Source of the DNA: Coneutiohabitans thermophilus | GTDB lineage: Bacteria; Zhuqueibacterota; Zhuqueibacteria; Zhuqueibacterales; Zhuqueibacteraceae | Reading direction: 5' to 3' | DNA: 64,000 nt | NCBI GenBank assembly: GCA_034505235.1 | Contig: JAPDQY010000005.1 | Span: 1-64,000 of the forward strand | Shown: positions 17,692-26,970 of the stretch, piece after piece | Numbering within the stretch: position 1 is the stretch's first letter | How the letters are laid out: every line of letters starts with the position of its first letter | Position numbers and translations under genes: made by a program | Notes under the pieces: model-generated | The model's input: the letters and a program-made list of their open reading frames with translations, nothing else | Database searches by the model: none | Told to the model about the DNA's origin: nothing

Positions 17692-19629
17692 ATGTCCATT
17701 CGCAACCTCCGAGTGTTGGCGCTGTGGCTGCCGGCCCTTTGGCTGCCGGCCGCCGTGCCGCTGGCGGCGCAAACCCCCGAGCTGCGCGGCGTGTGGGTGA
17801 CCAATGTGGCCTCACAGGTGCTCAACTCCAAGCCGGGCATTGCCGCGGCGATGGATTCCCTCAAAGCCGCCGGCCTGAATGCGATCTTCCCCGTGATGTA
17901 CAACAACGGCTACACGCTTTATCCCAGCCTCGTCATGCTCGGCGTCACCGGCGAGCTGATCGATCCCGCCTTCCAGGGCCGCGATGTGCTGGCGGAGTTG
18001 CTTGCCGAGGCGCATCGCGTCGGTCTCGAGGTGCATCCCTGGTTCGAGTATGGCTTTGCCGCCTCCTTCGGCAACAACGGCGGGCCGATCCTGGCGCGCA
18101 ATCCCGGCTGGGCCGGCAAGCGCCTCTCCACCGGCGGCGCCACGGATGATGAAGCCATTGGCGGCGGCTTTTACTGGCTCAGCCAGGCGCATCCGGAAGT
18201 GCGGGAATTTCTCCTCAGCCTGATGCTGGAGGTGGTCGAGAATTATGATATTGACGGCGTGCAACTCGATCGCATCCGCTATGGCCGCGTGCACTTCGGC
18301 CGCAACCCCAATAATCAGATTCTACCCTCCGATTTCGGGTATGATGATGCCCATCTGGCACGCTATCGGGCCGAGCACAACGGGGCGGATCCGCCCGCCA
18401 ATCCCGATGACGAAAACTGGCGCCGCTGGCGTGCCGGTTTGCTGAATGAATTCACCGCCGCGTTTTGCGACACGGTGAAGAAGATCAATCCCCACGTTCT
18501 GGTGTCGAATGCGCCGGTGGTGTATCCCTATGGCTATGTTTATTTCATGCAGGATTGGCCTGCCGCCGTGCGCCAGGGCCGGCCGGATTTCGTGGTGCCG
18601 CAGATTTACCGCTTCGATCTGGTTTCCTACACCAGCGAATTGAACAACACCAAAAGCCGCCTCCCCGCCGGCTATGACGGTTTTTTTGCCGGCATGTTGA
18701 TTCGCAGCGGCAGCTATCAGGCGCCCGCAAATTTGGTGGTGAGCTTTGTGGAGCAGAATCGTCGCAGCGCTGTGGCGGGGGGCGTGTTCTTTTTTTATGA
18801 AGGTATGCCGCCGATCGCGCGGGCGCTGCACCAGCAGGTGTTTCAACAGCCGGTGTCGCCGCCGTTTCGCCGGGGCTTGTGGCGGCCCCCCGCCACCATC
18901 ATCGCGGAAACCGCGGCCACGGTGGAACGCACTGGCAGTTGGACTTTGCTGTCCGGCAGGGGGGATTCGAGCTATTTCAGTTTCGACAACCGGATTTTGA
19001 CCGCGCGCGGCAGTTCGGGCGCCGCGCTGCGTTATTCCGCGGAAATCACCACCGCGGCACACTACGATGTCTATCTCTACCAGCCTTACGGGCCGCAACT
19101 CGCACGCGAAGTCACCGTGCGTCTGCTTGATGGCAGTGGCACGCAAATCAAGCTCAATGAGACCAACGCGGTTACGCGGGGATGGACCCTGGTGGGCACG
19201 AGTTTTCTGGCGACCGGGCTGCAAGCCGTTGCCGAGCTGACCACCGCCGGCGTGCCGGCCACGCAAACGGTGGCCGCCGATGGCCTGATGTTGGTCTTGA
19301 ACCGCCAACTCAGCCCGGAAGTGGTGGTGACCGCAGTTGTCGACCAGCCTGCGCCTGCGGTGCCGTCCGCTTTTGCGTTGTGGCAAAATTATCCCAATCC
19401 TTTCAATCCTGCCACCACCATTGCCTTTGCGGTGCCGCGCCGCTCACTGCTGCGTTTGGAAGTTTTTGATCTGCAGGGCCGGCGCGTGGCCGTGGCTGCC
19501 GCGGGTGATTATCCGGCCGGTGTGCATCAGGTGACCTTTAATGCCGGACAGTTGGCCGCGGGCGTCTACTTCTACCGGCTCTCGGCCTCGGGCTGGGTTG
19601 CCACACGCAAGCTCGTGCTGATGCCTTAA
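17692..19629 (+). CDS. secreted GHL10 (family 10-like) glycosyl hydrolase with sorting domain
   Basis: 645 residues. Signal peptide (1-26), then a TIM-barrel of the glycosyl-hydrolase-like 10 family (PF02638 type). It begins ELRGVWVTNVASQVL and includes VHPWFEYGF and NYDIDGVQLDRIRYG, with the usual acidic catalytic-region residues. Residues about 415-535 resemble a golvesin C-terminal-like beta-sandwich (WTLLSGRGDSSYFSF). The end is a FlgD-like sorting domain with QNYPNPFNPATT. GHL10 proteins are thought to act on peptidoglycan-derived or other amino-sugar glycans, but few are characterised. A shorter paralogue without the sorting domain is at 23292-24446. Confidence 0.82.
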   Translation: MSIRNLRVLALWLPALWLPAAVPLAAQTPELRGVWVTNVASQVLNSKPGIAAAMDSLKAAGLNAIFPVMYNNGYTLYPSLVMLGVTGELIDPAFQGRDVLAELLAEAHRVGLEVHPWFEYGFAASFGNNGGPILARNPGWAGKRLSTGGATDDEAIGGGFYWLSQAHPEVREFLLSLMLEVVENYDIDGVQLDRIRYGRVHFGRNPNNQILPSDFGYDDAHLARYRAEHNGADPPANPDDENWRRWRAGLLNEFTAAFCDTVKKINPHVLVSNAPVVYPYGYVYFMQDWPAAVRQGRPDFVVPQIYRFDLVSYTSELNNTKSRLPAGYDGFFAGMLIRSGSYQAPANLVVSFVEQNRRSAVAGGVFFFYEGMPPIARALHQQVFQQPVSPPFRRGLWRPPATIIAETAATVERTGSWTLLSGRGDSSYFSFDNRILTARGSSGAALRYSAEITTAAHYDVYLYQPYGPQLAREVTVRLLDGSGTQIKLNETNAVTRGWTLVGTSFLATGLQAVAELTTAGVPATQTVAADGLMLVLNRQLSPEVVVTAVVDQPAPAVPSAFALWQNYPNPFNPATTIAFAVPRRSLLRLEVFDLQGRRVAVAAAGDYPAGVHQVTFNAGQLAAGVYFYRLSASGWVATRKLVLMP

Positions 19630-19687
19630 GACGCATCTGCCAGGCTGGCAATGGAAAACGGACGGGCATCGTATTCCCCGGGATGAG

Positions 19688-20743
19688 ATGAAGATTGTCC
19701 ACACCATCACGACGGATGTTGCCGTGCTCGGCGGCGGCCCGGCGGGCGTCGGTGCTGGCCTGGCTGCCGTGCGCGCCGGCGCACGCACGCTGCTCATCGA
19801 ACAGTATGGCTTTTTGGGAGGCATGGCGGCCGCGGCGCTGGCCCTGCCCTGGCGTTATCGCCAGGAAACCGCTTTGCTGCCGGAGTTTGAAGAAATCCTG
19901 GCGCGCTGCCGCACGCTCGGGGTTTGCGCCGCTCCCTTTCCGGATTATGCCGATGCCAATTCGCGCCTGATCCTGCTCGATCCCGAGACGATCAAATATG
20001 CGCTGCAGGAACAGGTCCTGGCGGCGGGTGTGGATTTGCTGTTGCACGCCAAAGTCATTATTTTGCGCCGCGTGCAGCAGAGGATCGTGACGGCCATCAT
20101 ACATTGCCGGGAAGGCGGGGTGTCGGTGCGGGCCACAGCTTTCATTGATGCCACCGGCACGGGGGCTTTTTGCCGCGGGAATTCACCGGTGCCGCTGGCC
20201 TATTCCTTCGTGGTGGCCGATCTCCCGCGTCTGCGCAACAGCGGGCAGGACCTGGGCGGCTACTTCGCCTGTTTTCTGCAGCAACGGGAGGCGCTGCAGC
20301 GTGTGCTGCCGGACCACGGGCTGGCGCGGCTGCAAGAGGAGCAGCCCGAGTTTCGTGCAGTGCAGAATGTCTGTTTCGATCCAGCCTGGCGCAGCGGCGA
20401 GCTGCTCATCCACCTGCTGTTTGCGCCGCCGGTATCGCCGGAGGAGGCGGCGGCTCTCACGCATGCGGAGCTGCGGGGGCAGGCGTTGTCGCATCGCCTG
20501 GTGGAATACTTCCGGAAGCAGGTGGCAGGTTTTGAGACCGCGCGCATTCTGATGACGCCGGCGCAAGTGGGGCTGCGGCGACCGTGGCAGGTTCCGGAAA
20601 CGGTCGACGCCGGCAATCTTCTCGTGGCCGGTCGGCATGCACTGCCCCCCTCGCCGGACGCCGCCTGGACCAGCCTGGCACCGCATACGTTTGCCAGCGG
20701 TGTGGCTGCCGGACAACGGGCCGCGGCAATCGCCGGCATCTGA
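19688..20743 (+). CDS. short FAD-dependent oxidoreductase (FAD_oxidored family)
   Basis: 351 residues, about 95 fewer than its paralogue at 3317-4660. GGGPAG is at residues 15-20 and EQYGFLGG at 38-45, matching the paralogue. The C-terminal FAD-binding segment (GNLLVAGRHALPP, then ASGVAAGQRAA) is present, so the loss is from the middle substrate domain. No signal peptide is seen. It follows the GHL10 gene by 58 bases and precedes the secreted deacetylase by 28 bases, suggesting cotranscription. Substrate unknown. Confidence 0.72.
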   Translation: MKIVHTITTDVAVLGGGPAGVGAGLAAVRAGARTLLIEQYGFLGGMAAAALALPWRYRQETALLPEFEEILARCRTLGVCAAPFPDYADANSRLILLDPETIKYALQEQVLAAGVDLLLHAKVIILRRVQQRIVTAIIHCREGGVSVRATAFIDATGTGAFCRGNSPVPLAYSFVVADLPRLRNSGQDLGGYFACFLQQREALQRVLPDHGLARLQEEQPEFRAVQNVCFDPAWRSGELLIHLLFAPPVSPEEAAALTHAELRGQALSHRLVEYFRKQVAGFETARILMTPAQVGLRRPWQVPETVDAGNLLVAGRHALPPSPDAAWTSLAPHTFASGVAAGQRAAAIAGI

Positions 20744-20771
20744 AGCGTCTTCAACTTCGAAATCATTTCTT

Positions 20772-21890
20772 ATGGCGAGATTGCTCCTGCTCTGGTTGCT
20801 GCTCACTGCGGCGGTCGCCGGTGCGCAACCACAAAAACTGATCGTCGTGCTGCGCGTGGATGACATCATGTCACGCAACCTCACCATTCTGCCGCGCAGC
20901 ATTTCCGCGTTCGAACAGGCGGCGCAAAGCCGCGGTGCCAAAGTCACCTGGGTGACGATTCCCCACCGGCTGATCGAATCCGCCAACCAGGATGGCATGC
21001 TCAAACGCGAACTGATCGCTTCCACCGGCCGCGGCCATGAGATTGCCATGCACGGCTACACCCATATTTGCCAGCGGTGCAGTCAATCCAGTCATGAGAT
21101 GTTTTGCACCACGCACAATCTGCCGTTCACGTATGCCCAGCAGGAGAAGCTGGTGTACGACGGCCGGCAGATTCTGGCCGACAGTCTCGGCGTGCAAGCG
21201 CTCACCTTCGTGCCGCCCGGCCACCATGCCGACTCCACCACCTATCGGGTTTTGGTGGATCAGGGCTTTCGCTGGATTTCAACCAGCGGGCCGGCCAAAG
21301 TGTCTGTTGCCGGGGGCCTGTTTAACCTGCCGCCACACCGCGAATACACCTGGCAAATGGTGCCGGCAAGCTATCAAGCCCGGCTGCATCAGGCGCTGCA
21401 GGATGTGCGCAGCCTGGGCCGTGCCGACGGCTACTTTTGCCTGCTGTTCCACGATCCTTTCACGCGGCCGGGCTATGAGAATGGCCTGGTGGTGCGCTGG
21501 GTGGGGGAGGTTCTCGATTCGCTGCGTGCAGAATATGGCAGCGATCTGGTCTTTATGACACTGGCGGAGGCCGCGCAACACTTTGCCGGCCGGCTCACTG
21601 CCGTCACGCAGCACAACGCGGCCCCGCTGGCAGGTGCGCTGGTGCAGAATTATCCCAATCCTTTCAATGCGGCAACGCTGATCGAATTCCGTCTGGCGCA
21701 GGCTGCGCCGGTGCAGATGACGGTGTTCAATGCCAACGGCCAGGCGGTCGCGCAGTTGCTTGACGGCCGGCTGCCACAGGGCACCCATCGGGTTCGCTGG
21801 CAGGCCGCAGCCGCCGCCAGTGGTGTTTATTATTTGCGCTTGCAGGCGGGCGCGAGCAACACCACCTGCAAACTGCTGCTGCTCAGATGA
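20772..21890 (+). CDS. secreted polysaccharide-deacetylase-like protein with sorting domain
   Basis: 372 residues. Signal peptide (1-19), then a NodB-type deacetylase-like domain. The metal-site elements are RVDDIMS (aspartates near residue 30) and HGYTH, the HxxxH pair that binds zinc in carbohydrate esterase 4 and DUF2334-like proteins. LLFHDPFTRPG matches the late catalytic histidine region. A FlgD-like sorting domain follows (QNYPNPFNAATL), so the enzyme is exported and probably surface-attached. It would remove N-acetyl groups from an amino-sugar polymer, consistent with this locus. ATG 20772 starts the signal peptide; earlier in-frame starts lie inside the previous gene. Its stop overlaps the ROK gene start. 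Confidence 0.75.
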   Translation: MARLLLLWLLLTAAVAGAQPQKLIVVLRVDDIMSRNLTILPRSISAFEQAAQSRGAKVTWVTIPHRLIESANQDGMLKRELIASTGRGHEIAMHGYTHICQRCSQSSHEMFCTTHNLPFTYAQQEKLVYDGRQILADSLGVQALTFVPPGHHADSTTYRVLVDQGFRWISTSGPAKVSVAGGLFNLPPHREYTWQMVPASYQARLHQALQDVRSLGRADGYFCLLFHDPFTRPGYENGLVVRWVGEVLDSLRAEYGSDLVFMTLAEAAQHFAGRLTAVTQHNAAPLAGALVQNYPNPFNAATLIEFRLAQAAPVQMTVFNANGQAVAQLLDGRLPQGTHRVRWQAAAAASGVYYLRLQAGASNTTCKLLLLR

Positions 21891-23155
21891 AGGCCATGAG
21901 GTCTGCTGTCATGACTTCCATGCTGGAAAGCAAACTCGCCGGGTTGAACGAGATCCGGGTGTTGCGCACGATCTTTGAAGCCGGCCCGATATCGCGGGCC
22001 AAGGTGGCGCGGCGCTTGAATCTCTCGCGTGCTGCAGTGACACTCATCACACAAAAGCTGGTAAAGCACGGCCTGTTGACCACGGTGGGCAAGGGCGCCT
22101 CCACCGAACGCGGCGGTCGCCGCGAGGTGTTGCTCGCCATCAGCCCGCGCGCCGGTTTCATCCTGGCGGCGCAGCTCGAACGCAATTTTTTCCGCTTCGG
22201 ATTGCTGGACAGCAACGCACGCCACCTCGATCAGGAAACGCAACATTATGCCCTGGGCACGCCGCCGGCACAAGTGCTCGACCGCCTGATCAAGGGCATG
22301 CAGCGCATGCTGCGCAGCCACCGGGTGCCCGCCGATCGCATTCTCGGCATGGGCGTGGGCTTGCCCGGCATTTTAGATTATGAACAGGGTTGTTTGCGGG
22401 AGGCTTACACGCTGCAGGGCTGGCAGGATTTCCCCGTGCAGCGCCATCTGAGCGAAGCGCTTGCCGTGCCGGTGCATCTCGAAAACGATGTGAAGGCTGT
22501 GACGCTGGGGGAATTCCAGTTCGGCACCGGCCGCCTGGTGCGCGATTTGATTTGCCTGTGGGTGGAAGATGGCATTGGCGCCGGCATCATCGTCAACGGC
22601 CAGTTGCTGCGCGGTGCCACCTCCAGCGCCGGCGAGATCGGCTACAACGAGCTGCCGCTCAACCAGGCGGGCGGGCGCTCCCTGCTGATCACGCCGCAAC
22701 AGCACGACTGGGGCGATATCCTCTCGCATTCCAATTTGAAGGAGGCGGTGGCGCGCGGCCGTGAAGACGGCTGGGCCACCAGTCTGCCGGCGAATTGTGA
22801 AGTCGCCGACATCATCGCCGCCGCAGAATCTGGCGATCCCCTGGCCTTGCACCTGCTCAAGGACTTCGGCCGGCTGCTCGGCACGGTGTGTGTGAATCTC
22901 ATCTATGCTTTCAACCCGCCGTTGATGATTCTCCACGGGCCGCTGTTCTATCGCAGCTCACTGGTGGCGGATGAAGTGCGCGCCCATGCCGTTCGTGGCC
23001 TGTTGCGCTCGCCGGTGGAGGCGGTGGATATTCGCACCGGCATGCTGGGTGAAAATGCCGTGCTGGTGGGTGCCGCCACACTGGTGCTCGAAAATCTCTT
23101 CAAAAACTCCCCCCATCACGCCGCCCTGCGTTCGGTTCCCGCCAGCGCCCGTTGA
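21887..23155 (+). CDS. ROK-family transcriptional regulator (NagC/XylR type)
   Basis: 422 residues. An N-terminal winged helix-turn-helix (AKVARRLNLSRAAVT, about 40-54) is joined to a ROK sugar-binding domain. The domain has LGMGVGLPG, ENDVKAVTLGE and GIGAGIIVNGQLLRG. The CxCGxxGC zinc motif of many ROK proteins is missing. The ATG overlaps the stop of the deacetylase gene (ATGA); ATG 21911 (MTSMLE) is an alternative start. As last gene of the plus-strand catabolic run it is the natural candidate for its sugar-phosphate-responsive repressor. Target sites are not proven. Confidence 0.85.
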   Translation: MKAMRSAVMTSMLESKLAGLNEIRVLRTIFEAGPISRAKVARRLNLSRAAVTLITQKLVKHGLLTTVGKGASTERGGRREVLLAISPRAGFILAAQLERNFFRFGLLDSNARHLDQETQHYALGTPPAQVLDRLIKGMQRMLRSHRVPADRILGMGVGLPGILDYEQGCLREAYTLQGWQDFPVQRHLSEALAVPVHLENDVKAVTLGEFQFGTGRLVRDLICLWVEDGIGAGIIVNGQLLRGATSSAGEIGYNELPLNQAGGRSLLITPQQHDWGDILSHSNLKEAVARGREDGWATSLPANCEVADIIAAAESGDPLALHLLKDFGRLLGTVCVNLIYAFNPPLMILHGPLFYRSSLVADEVRAHAVRGLLRSPVEAVDIRTGMLGENAVLVGAATLVLENLFKNSPHHAALRSVPASAR

Positions 23156-23291
23156 CCCGCAGCGAACGATTCCCGCCAGACATCACGGTTGGCCGGTTCC
23201 AAACAATCTTCCGGAAGCAGCACATACAGCGCCCTGCCCGCGGGTGCGGTGCCAACCGCCACGGCATCGCATCGACAGAGCCGGGCCGCGA

Positions 23292-24446
23292 CTACTGTGC
23301 ACGCCAGGGCAGCCGCGCCGGCGTGCGATAGAAGGTCGCCCGCAAAGTGTCCGCCAGCTCGTCCTGATTGCGGCGCAAGCCCTCATAGAAGAAGAACACC
23401 TCGCCGGCATACCCCTGCTGCCGGTTGTAGGCGAGCGCGGCCAGCAGATAGTCCACCGGCATGCGATAATCACCGAGGTTCATCAAGATGCCGGGATGGA
23501 GCAGGCGTTGCTGAGCGGGAGTGAGGCCGATTTTCTGCGGTGCCATTTCATCCAGTGTGCGGCGATAGTCGGCGAAGCTGTAGCGATACACCTGAGGATG
23601 CACCGCATCGGCATACCCGCCGCGAATCCAGGCCGGCCAGTCCTGCAGATATTCCTCGTATGACCAGGGATAAACACTCGGTGCCCAGGAGACGATGGCC
23701 TGCGGCTTGACGGCTTTGACGGCACGATACAGGCGCTGTGCAAAGGCATTGAGTTTGTCCGCCCGCCAGCGCAACCAGGCGGGGTCTTTGGCATCCCGCG
23801 GGGGAGGCGCGCCGTGGTGTTCGGCACGATACAGGCTGTCGGTGAAGGCGGAGTAGCCGCCCTCGCTGGGATTGGCCGGCAGCCGGTCGTCGCCCTGCAC
23901 CCCATCGACGGCATAATTGCGCACAACCTCCAGCACCAGCGCCAGCATGAATTCCTGCACTTCCGGATGATAGGGATTCATCCATTCGAAGCCGTTTTTG
24001 GTGAGCAGTTTGCCGTCGCGATCGCGCTCGGCCCAATGCGGTTTGCGGCGCAGCAAATGGCCACCGTTTTCCTGATAAGAGGCAGAAAAGCCGAATTCAA
24101 ACCACGGGATCACGGCAAGCCCGTGACGGTGGGCGGCAGCGCTCAACTCCTGCAGCGGATCGCGATCGCCGTAACGCGGATCGATGGCCAGGCCGAACAA
24201 ACTGTCCATCACCGCGCTGCGATAGGTGGTCATGGCCTTGTTCCACACCACCGGATAGACGACATTGAAATGGTGCTCCGCGAGAAAATGCATCGCGGCT
24301 TCGATGCGGGCGCGGCTGTCCAGCACCTCGCTGTCAACATTGGTGAGCCAGACGCCGCGCAGTTCGACGGGCATGGCCACGGTTTGCGCGGACAGGGAGC
24401 GGCAGGTCAGGCTCAGGATCATGAGCAGCAAAATCACAATGTGCAT
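23292..24446 (-). CDS. secreted GHL10-like glycosyl hydrolase (single domain)
   Basis: 384 residues. A signal peptide (MHIVILLLMILSL, cut near LSAQ) precedes a GHL10 TIM barrel beginning VELRGVWLTNVDSEVL, close to the paralogue at 17692-19629. Matching segments are VIPWFEFGFSASY and VRNYAVDGVQGDDR; the LDRIRYG of the paralogue is replaced by DDRLPAN. There is no sorting domain, so it is probably periplasmic. Its ATG is one base past the stop of the GH38-like gene, so the two are coupled on the minus strand. Confidence 0.8.
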   Translation of the reverse strand: MHIVILLLMILSLTCRSLSAQTVAMPVELRGVWLTNVDSEVLDSRARIEAAMHFLAEHHFNVVYPVVWNKAMTTYRSAVMDSLFGLAIDPRYGDRDPLQELSAAAHRHGLAVIPWFEFGFSASYQENGGHLLRRKPHWAERDRDGKLLTKNGFEWMNPYHPEVQEFMLALVLEVVRNYAVDGVQGDDRLPANPSEGGYSAFTDSLYRAEHHGAPPPRDAKDPAWLRWRADKLNAFAQRLYRAVKAVKPQAIVSWAPSVYPWSYEEYLQDWPAWIRGGYADAVHPQVYRYSFADYRRTLDEMAPQKIGLTPAQQRLLHPGILMNLGDYRMPVDYLLAALAYNRQQGYAGEVFFFYEGLRRNQDELADTLRATFYRTPARLPWRAQ

Positions 24447-24447
24447 G

Positions 24448-26901
24448 TCACCCCTCTGCCTCCAGGCGAAAGCAGTCAATGCCGGCGCTCAACGCGCGGC
24501 AACATTGCAGCGCGCGGTGCTCATGGTTCAGCCCGGGGCCCCATTGCACCATGAAACGGAATTCATGAAAGCCGCCCAGCCCTGCTTCAAAATTGGTTTC
24601 CCAGTAATTCGTCATCAACCAGGCGTAAAGCTGCATGGGCTCGTTTTCCAGCCCGGGCATGCCCTGCAGCAGGCGCGGTTTGACGCGCAGATCGCCGAGT
24701 TGCATCAAGTTGCAATCGGGGGTGGCGAGGGCAATGCCGTAATCTTCCGCCACCCAGGCCAGACCCTCCTGGATGCTGTAGAAATCCGTCAGCGTGCCGG
24801 GCAGTTGATCCAGGCGCGGCCGGACCGCTGCGCCGGCCTTGTCGAGCCATAGTTGGAAAGGCCGGTCGCCGGGGGCAAACGGCAGGGCGAGGTAGAGATT
24901 TTCCGGCTCCCAGAGATGGTCTTTGTTGATGCGCACCGTCACGTCGACACGCGGTGCATGCCCGTGCGGCCGGAGTTCGACCAAAAACAGACTGGTGCCC
25001 GGCAGCGCATAGCGCAATTCTGCTGTGCTCCACACGCTGCCACTGCTGACGGCTTCCACGGCCATCAGCCGGCCAGCCGTGCGCACGACATTCACGCCTT
25101 TGCGATTGCGTCCCATGAGCTTGCGCACGTTCGTCATTTGGCTGCGCTCCGGCACCGGCGTGATTTCATAAACCGGCGTGAATGCGCCGTGCTCCCGCCG
25201 CGGGTCGAGCAACTCCACGCGCTGCTGCTTGTCGAACCAGGAGGTAATCCCGCTGTTTTCCTGCCAGGAGATGCGCACCCACGGGGTCTCCACAAAGTGG
25301 CTGCCGTGTTGCATGCCGGTTTCGGTTTGTGCCACGTCCAGAACGCCCTCCACACCCCGCAACTGAAAGCTGCTGGTCGTGTTTTCCGCCGGGGTTTTCA
25401 CCGGCCGCACTTCGAATGTCTTCTCTTCTCCAGCCGCCAGCGTGCAGGCAACGCCGATCAGAACGCCGCGCGGCACTTCTTCCATCTGATGCGCCACCGG
25501 CGCGGCGGCGGACCCCTCCCAAACTGCCACGCCCTGATCGAGTTGCCGCTCGAAAAACTCGAAGTGATGCACCAGCATCTTCGCAATGTCATGCACTGCA
25601 TGATCACCAGGATTCACGACGCGGTAACGCAACGGCATGTCCGGCCGCATGCCCGCGGCCCCGAGCTGGCGGCGCGCCTCTTCGAGATGGACTTGTATCC
25701 CTTCGTAAGCCGCAATCGCAAAGGCCTTCTTGCGTGCGGAAATGATCAGCGGCACCCAGTTCCAGGGATGGGAGACCGATTCCGATCCTTGAAAAGTATG
25801 CTCGGCAAACATGGTCAGGTCATATTCGACGGCGCTGCAATCTGCCGGCGTCACCTGTGGATAACGCCGGCACAACTGCCGGTAGTGGCGCAAATCGCGC
25901 TGGGCCTGCCGGAAGATTTTGGTGTACTGCGGGCAGCTTGCGGGGCCGTCCGACCACCAATCCGGCCAGTCCCCGCGATACACCGGCAGCGTGATGCCGG
26001 TGCGTCGCACGATCTGAAAGAACTCGCCCAGTGTCACCATCTGCAACCGGATGTGGCGGCCATGGGTCTCGTTCCAGCGCTGGATCATGGTAATGATGTG
26101 GCCGCTGGGAGGCGCATTGTCGTTGCGCAGGCCGGAGACCATCACCGGCACGAAGTCGAAGGGGTAGCCCTCCTGCCGCAGTCTGGCAAGGTAGCGCGGG
26201 ATGCGGGTGGTGGCAATGGGCCAAACCTCGCCATACATCGCGGACAGCGGAAACTCGTCCTTGATGAGATACGTTGCGGCCGCACCCGGCATCACCCCGA
26301 GATCATTGCCAAAGTGGTAATGTTCGCCATTCCACACCAGCACGCGCTGGCCGTGCGGCGTTTCCCACCAGAAGGGGAATTGCTTGCGGCCGACGGGAAA
26401 CATGCCGTGATGCGTGTGCACGCAACTGAAGAGATTTTCCACCCCGTTGTCGACCAGCGCCTGGGCGAAACCCCAACTGTAGCCGTTGATGTCGGCGGTC
26501 ATTGCGGCATCGACGGGCACGCCGATTTTCCGGCCGTAGGTCGTGGCGCGTGCGATCATCCGGCGGAGGAGATCGAAATCGGGCAGTTCGGTCAGATTGA
26601 GATAGCTGGCCGACAGACCGATTTCGCCGGCTTGCAACGCCTGCTCGAAGGCCTGAATCTCCTCATGGCCGGCCTGCTGCAGGAACTTTTCCACCGGCCA
26701 GAAGGTCTCGCAGGTCCATTTGAAGCCGTCGAAATGCGGGTTGCGCCGGGCCCGGGAATCCGCCAGAATGCGCAAAGCCTGGCGGATGAAATCCACATGC
26801 CAGCGTTCGATGCGCGGCTGAAATTCGGTGTAGCCAATGTCGGTGTGGGAGTGATGAATGAGATACAGCGTGTGCGGGGCGGTGGCGTGGCGCTCGGGCA
26901 T
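24448..26901 (-). CDS. GH38-like (alpha-mannosidase N-terminal domain) protein
   Basis: 817 residues, no signal peptide. It starts with HHSHTDIGYT (about residues 15-24), the metal-binding HxD of the GH38 N-terminal barrel. TADINGYSWG (about 150) is in the position of the nucleophile-aspartate loop, but reads as in the DUF5054-type branch rather than classical alpha-mannosidases. Central and C-terminal beta domains follow. It probably hydrolyses alpha-linked mannosides or related sugars in the cytosol. ATG 26901 has AGGA six bases upstream. It is cotranscribed with the GHL10-like gene. The true GH38 enzyme of the window is at 50150-52855. Confidence 0.72.
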   Translation of the reverse strand: MPERHATAPHTLYLIHHSHTDIGYTEFQPRIERWHVDFIRQALRILADSRARRNPHFDGFKWTCETFWPVEKFLQQAGHEEIQAFEQALQAGEIGLSASYLNLTELPDFDLLRRMIARATTYGRKIGVPVDAAMTADINGYSWGFAQALVDNGVENLFSCVHTHHGMFPVGRKQFPFWWETPHGQRVLVWNGEHYHFGNDLGVMPGAAATYLIKDEFPLSAMYGEVWPIATTRIPRYLARLRQEGYPFDFVPVMVSGLRNDNAPPSGHIITMIQRWNETHGRHIRLQMVTLGEFFQIVRRTGITLPVYRGDWPDWWSDGPASCPQYTKIFRQAQRDLRHYRQLCRRYPQVTPADCSAVEYDLTMFAEHTFQGSESVSHPWNWVPLIISARKKAFAIAAYEGIQVHLEEARRQLGAAGMRPDMPLRYRVVNPGDHAVHDIAKMLVHHFEFFERQLDQGVAVWEGSAAAPVAHQMEEVPRGVLIGVACTLAAGEEKTFEVRPVKTPAENTTSSFQLRGVEGVLDVAQTETGMQHGSHFVETPWVRISWQENSGITSWFDKQQRVELLDPRREHGAFTPVYEITPVPERSQMTNVRKLMGRNRKGVNVVRTAGRLMAVEAVSSGSVWSTAELRYALPGTSLFLVELRPHGHAPRVDVTVRINKDHLWEPENLYLALPFAPGDRPFQLWLDKAGAAVRPRLDQLPGTLTDFYSIQEGLAWVAEDYGIALATPDCNLMQLGDLRVKPRLLQGMPGLENEPMQLYAWLMTNYWETNFEAGLGGFHEFRFMVQWGPGLNHEHRALQCCRALSAGIDCFRLEAEG

Positions 26902-26970
26902 ATGCGATCCTGGGGAGATGTTTGGGTCCGGCAAATCTGCGCTGAAAGATCACACGGTCCGAGTATGCAA

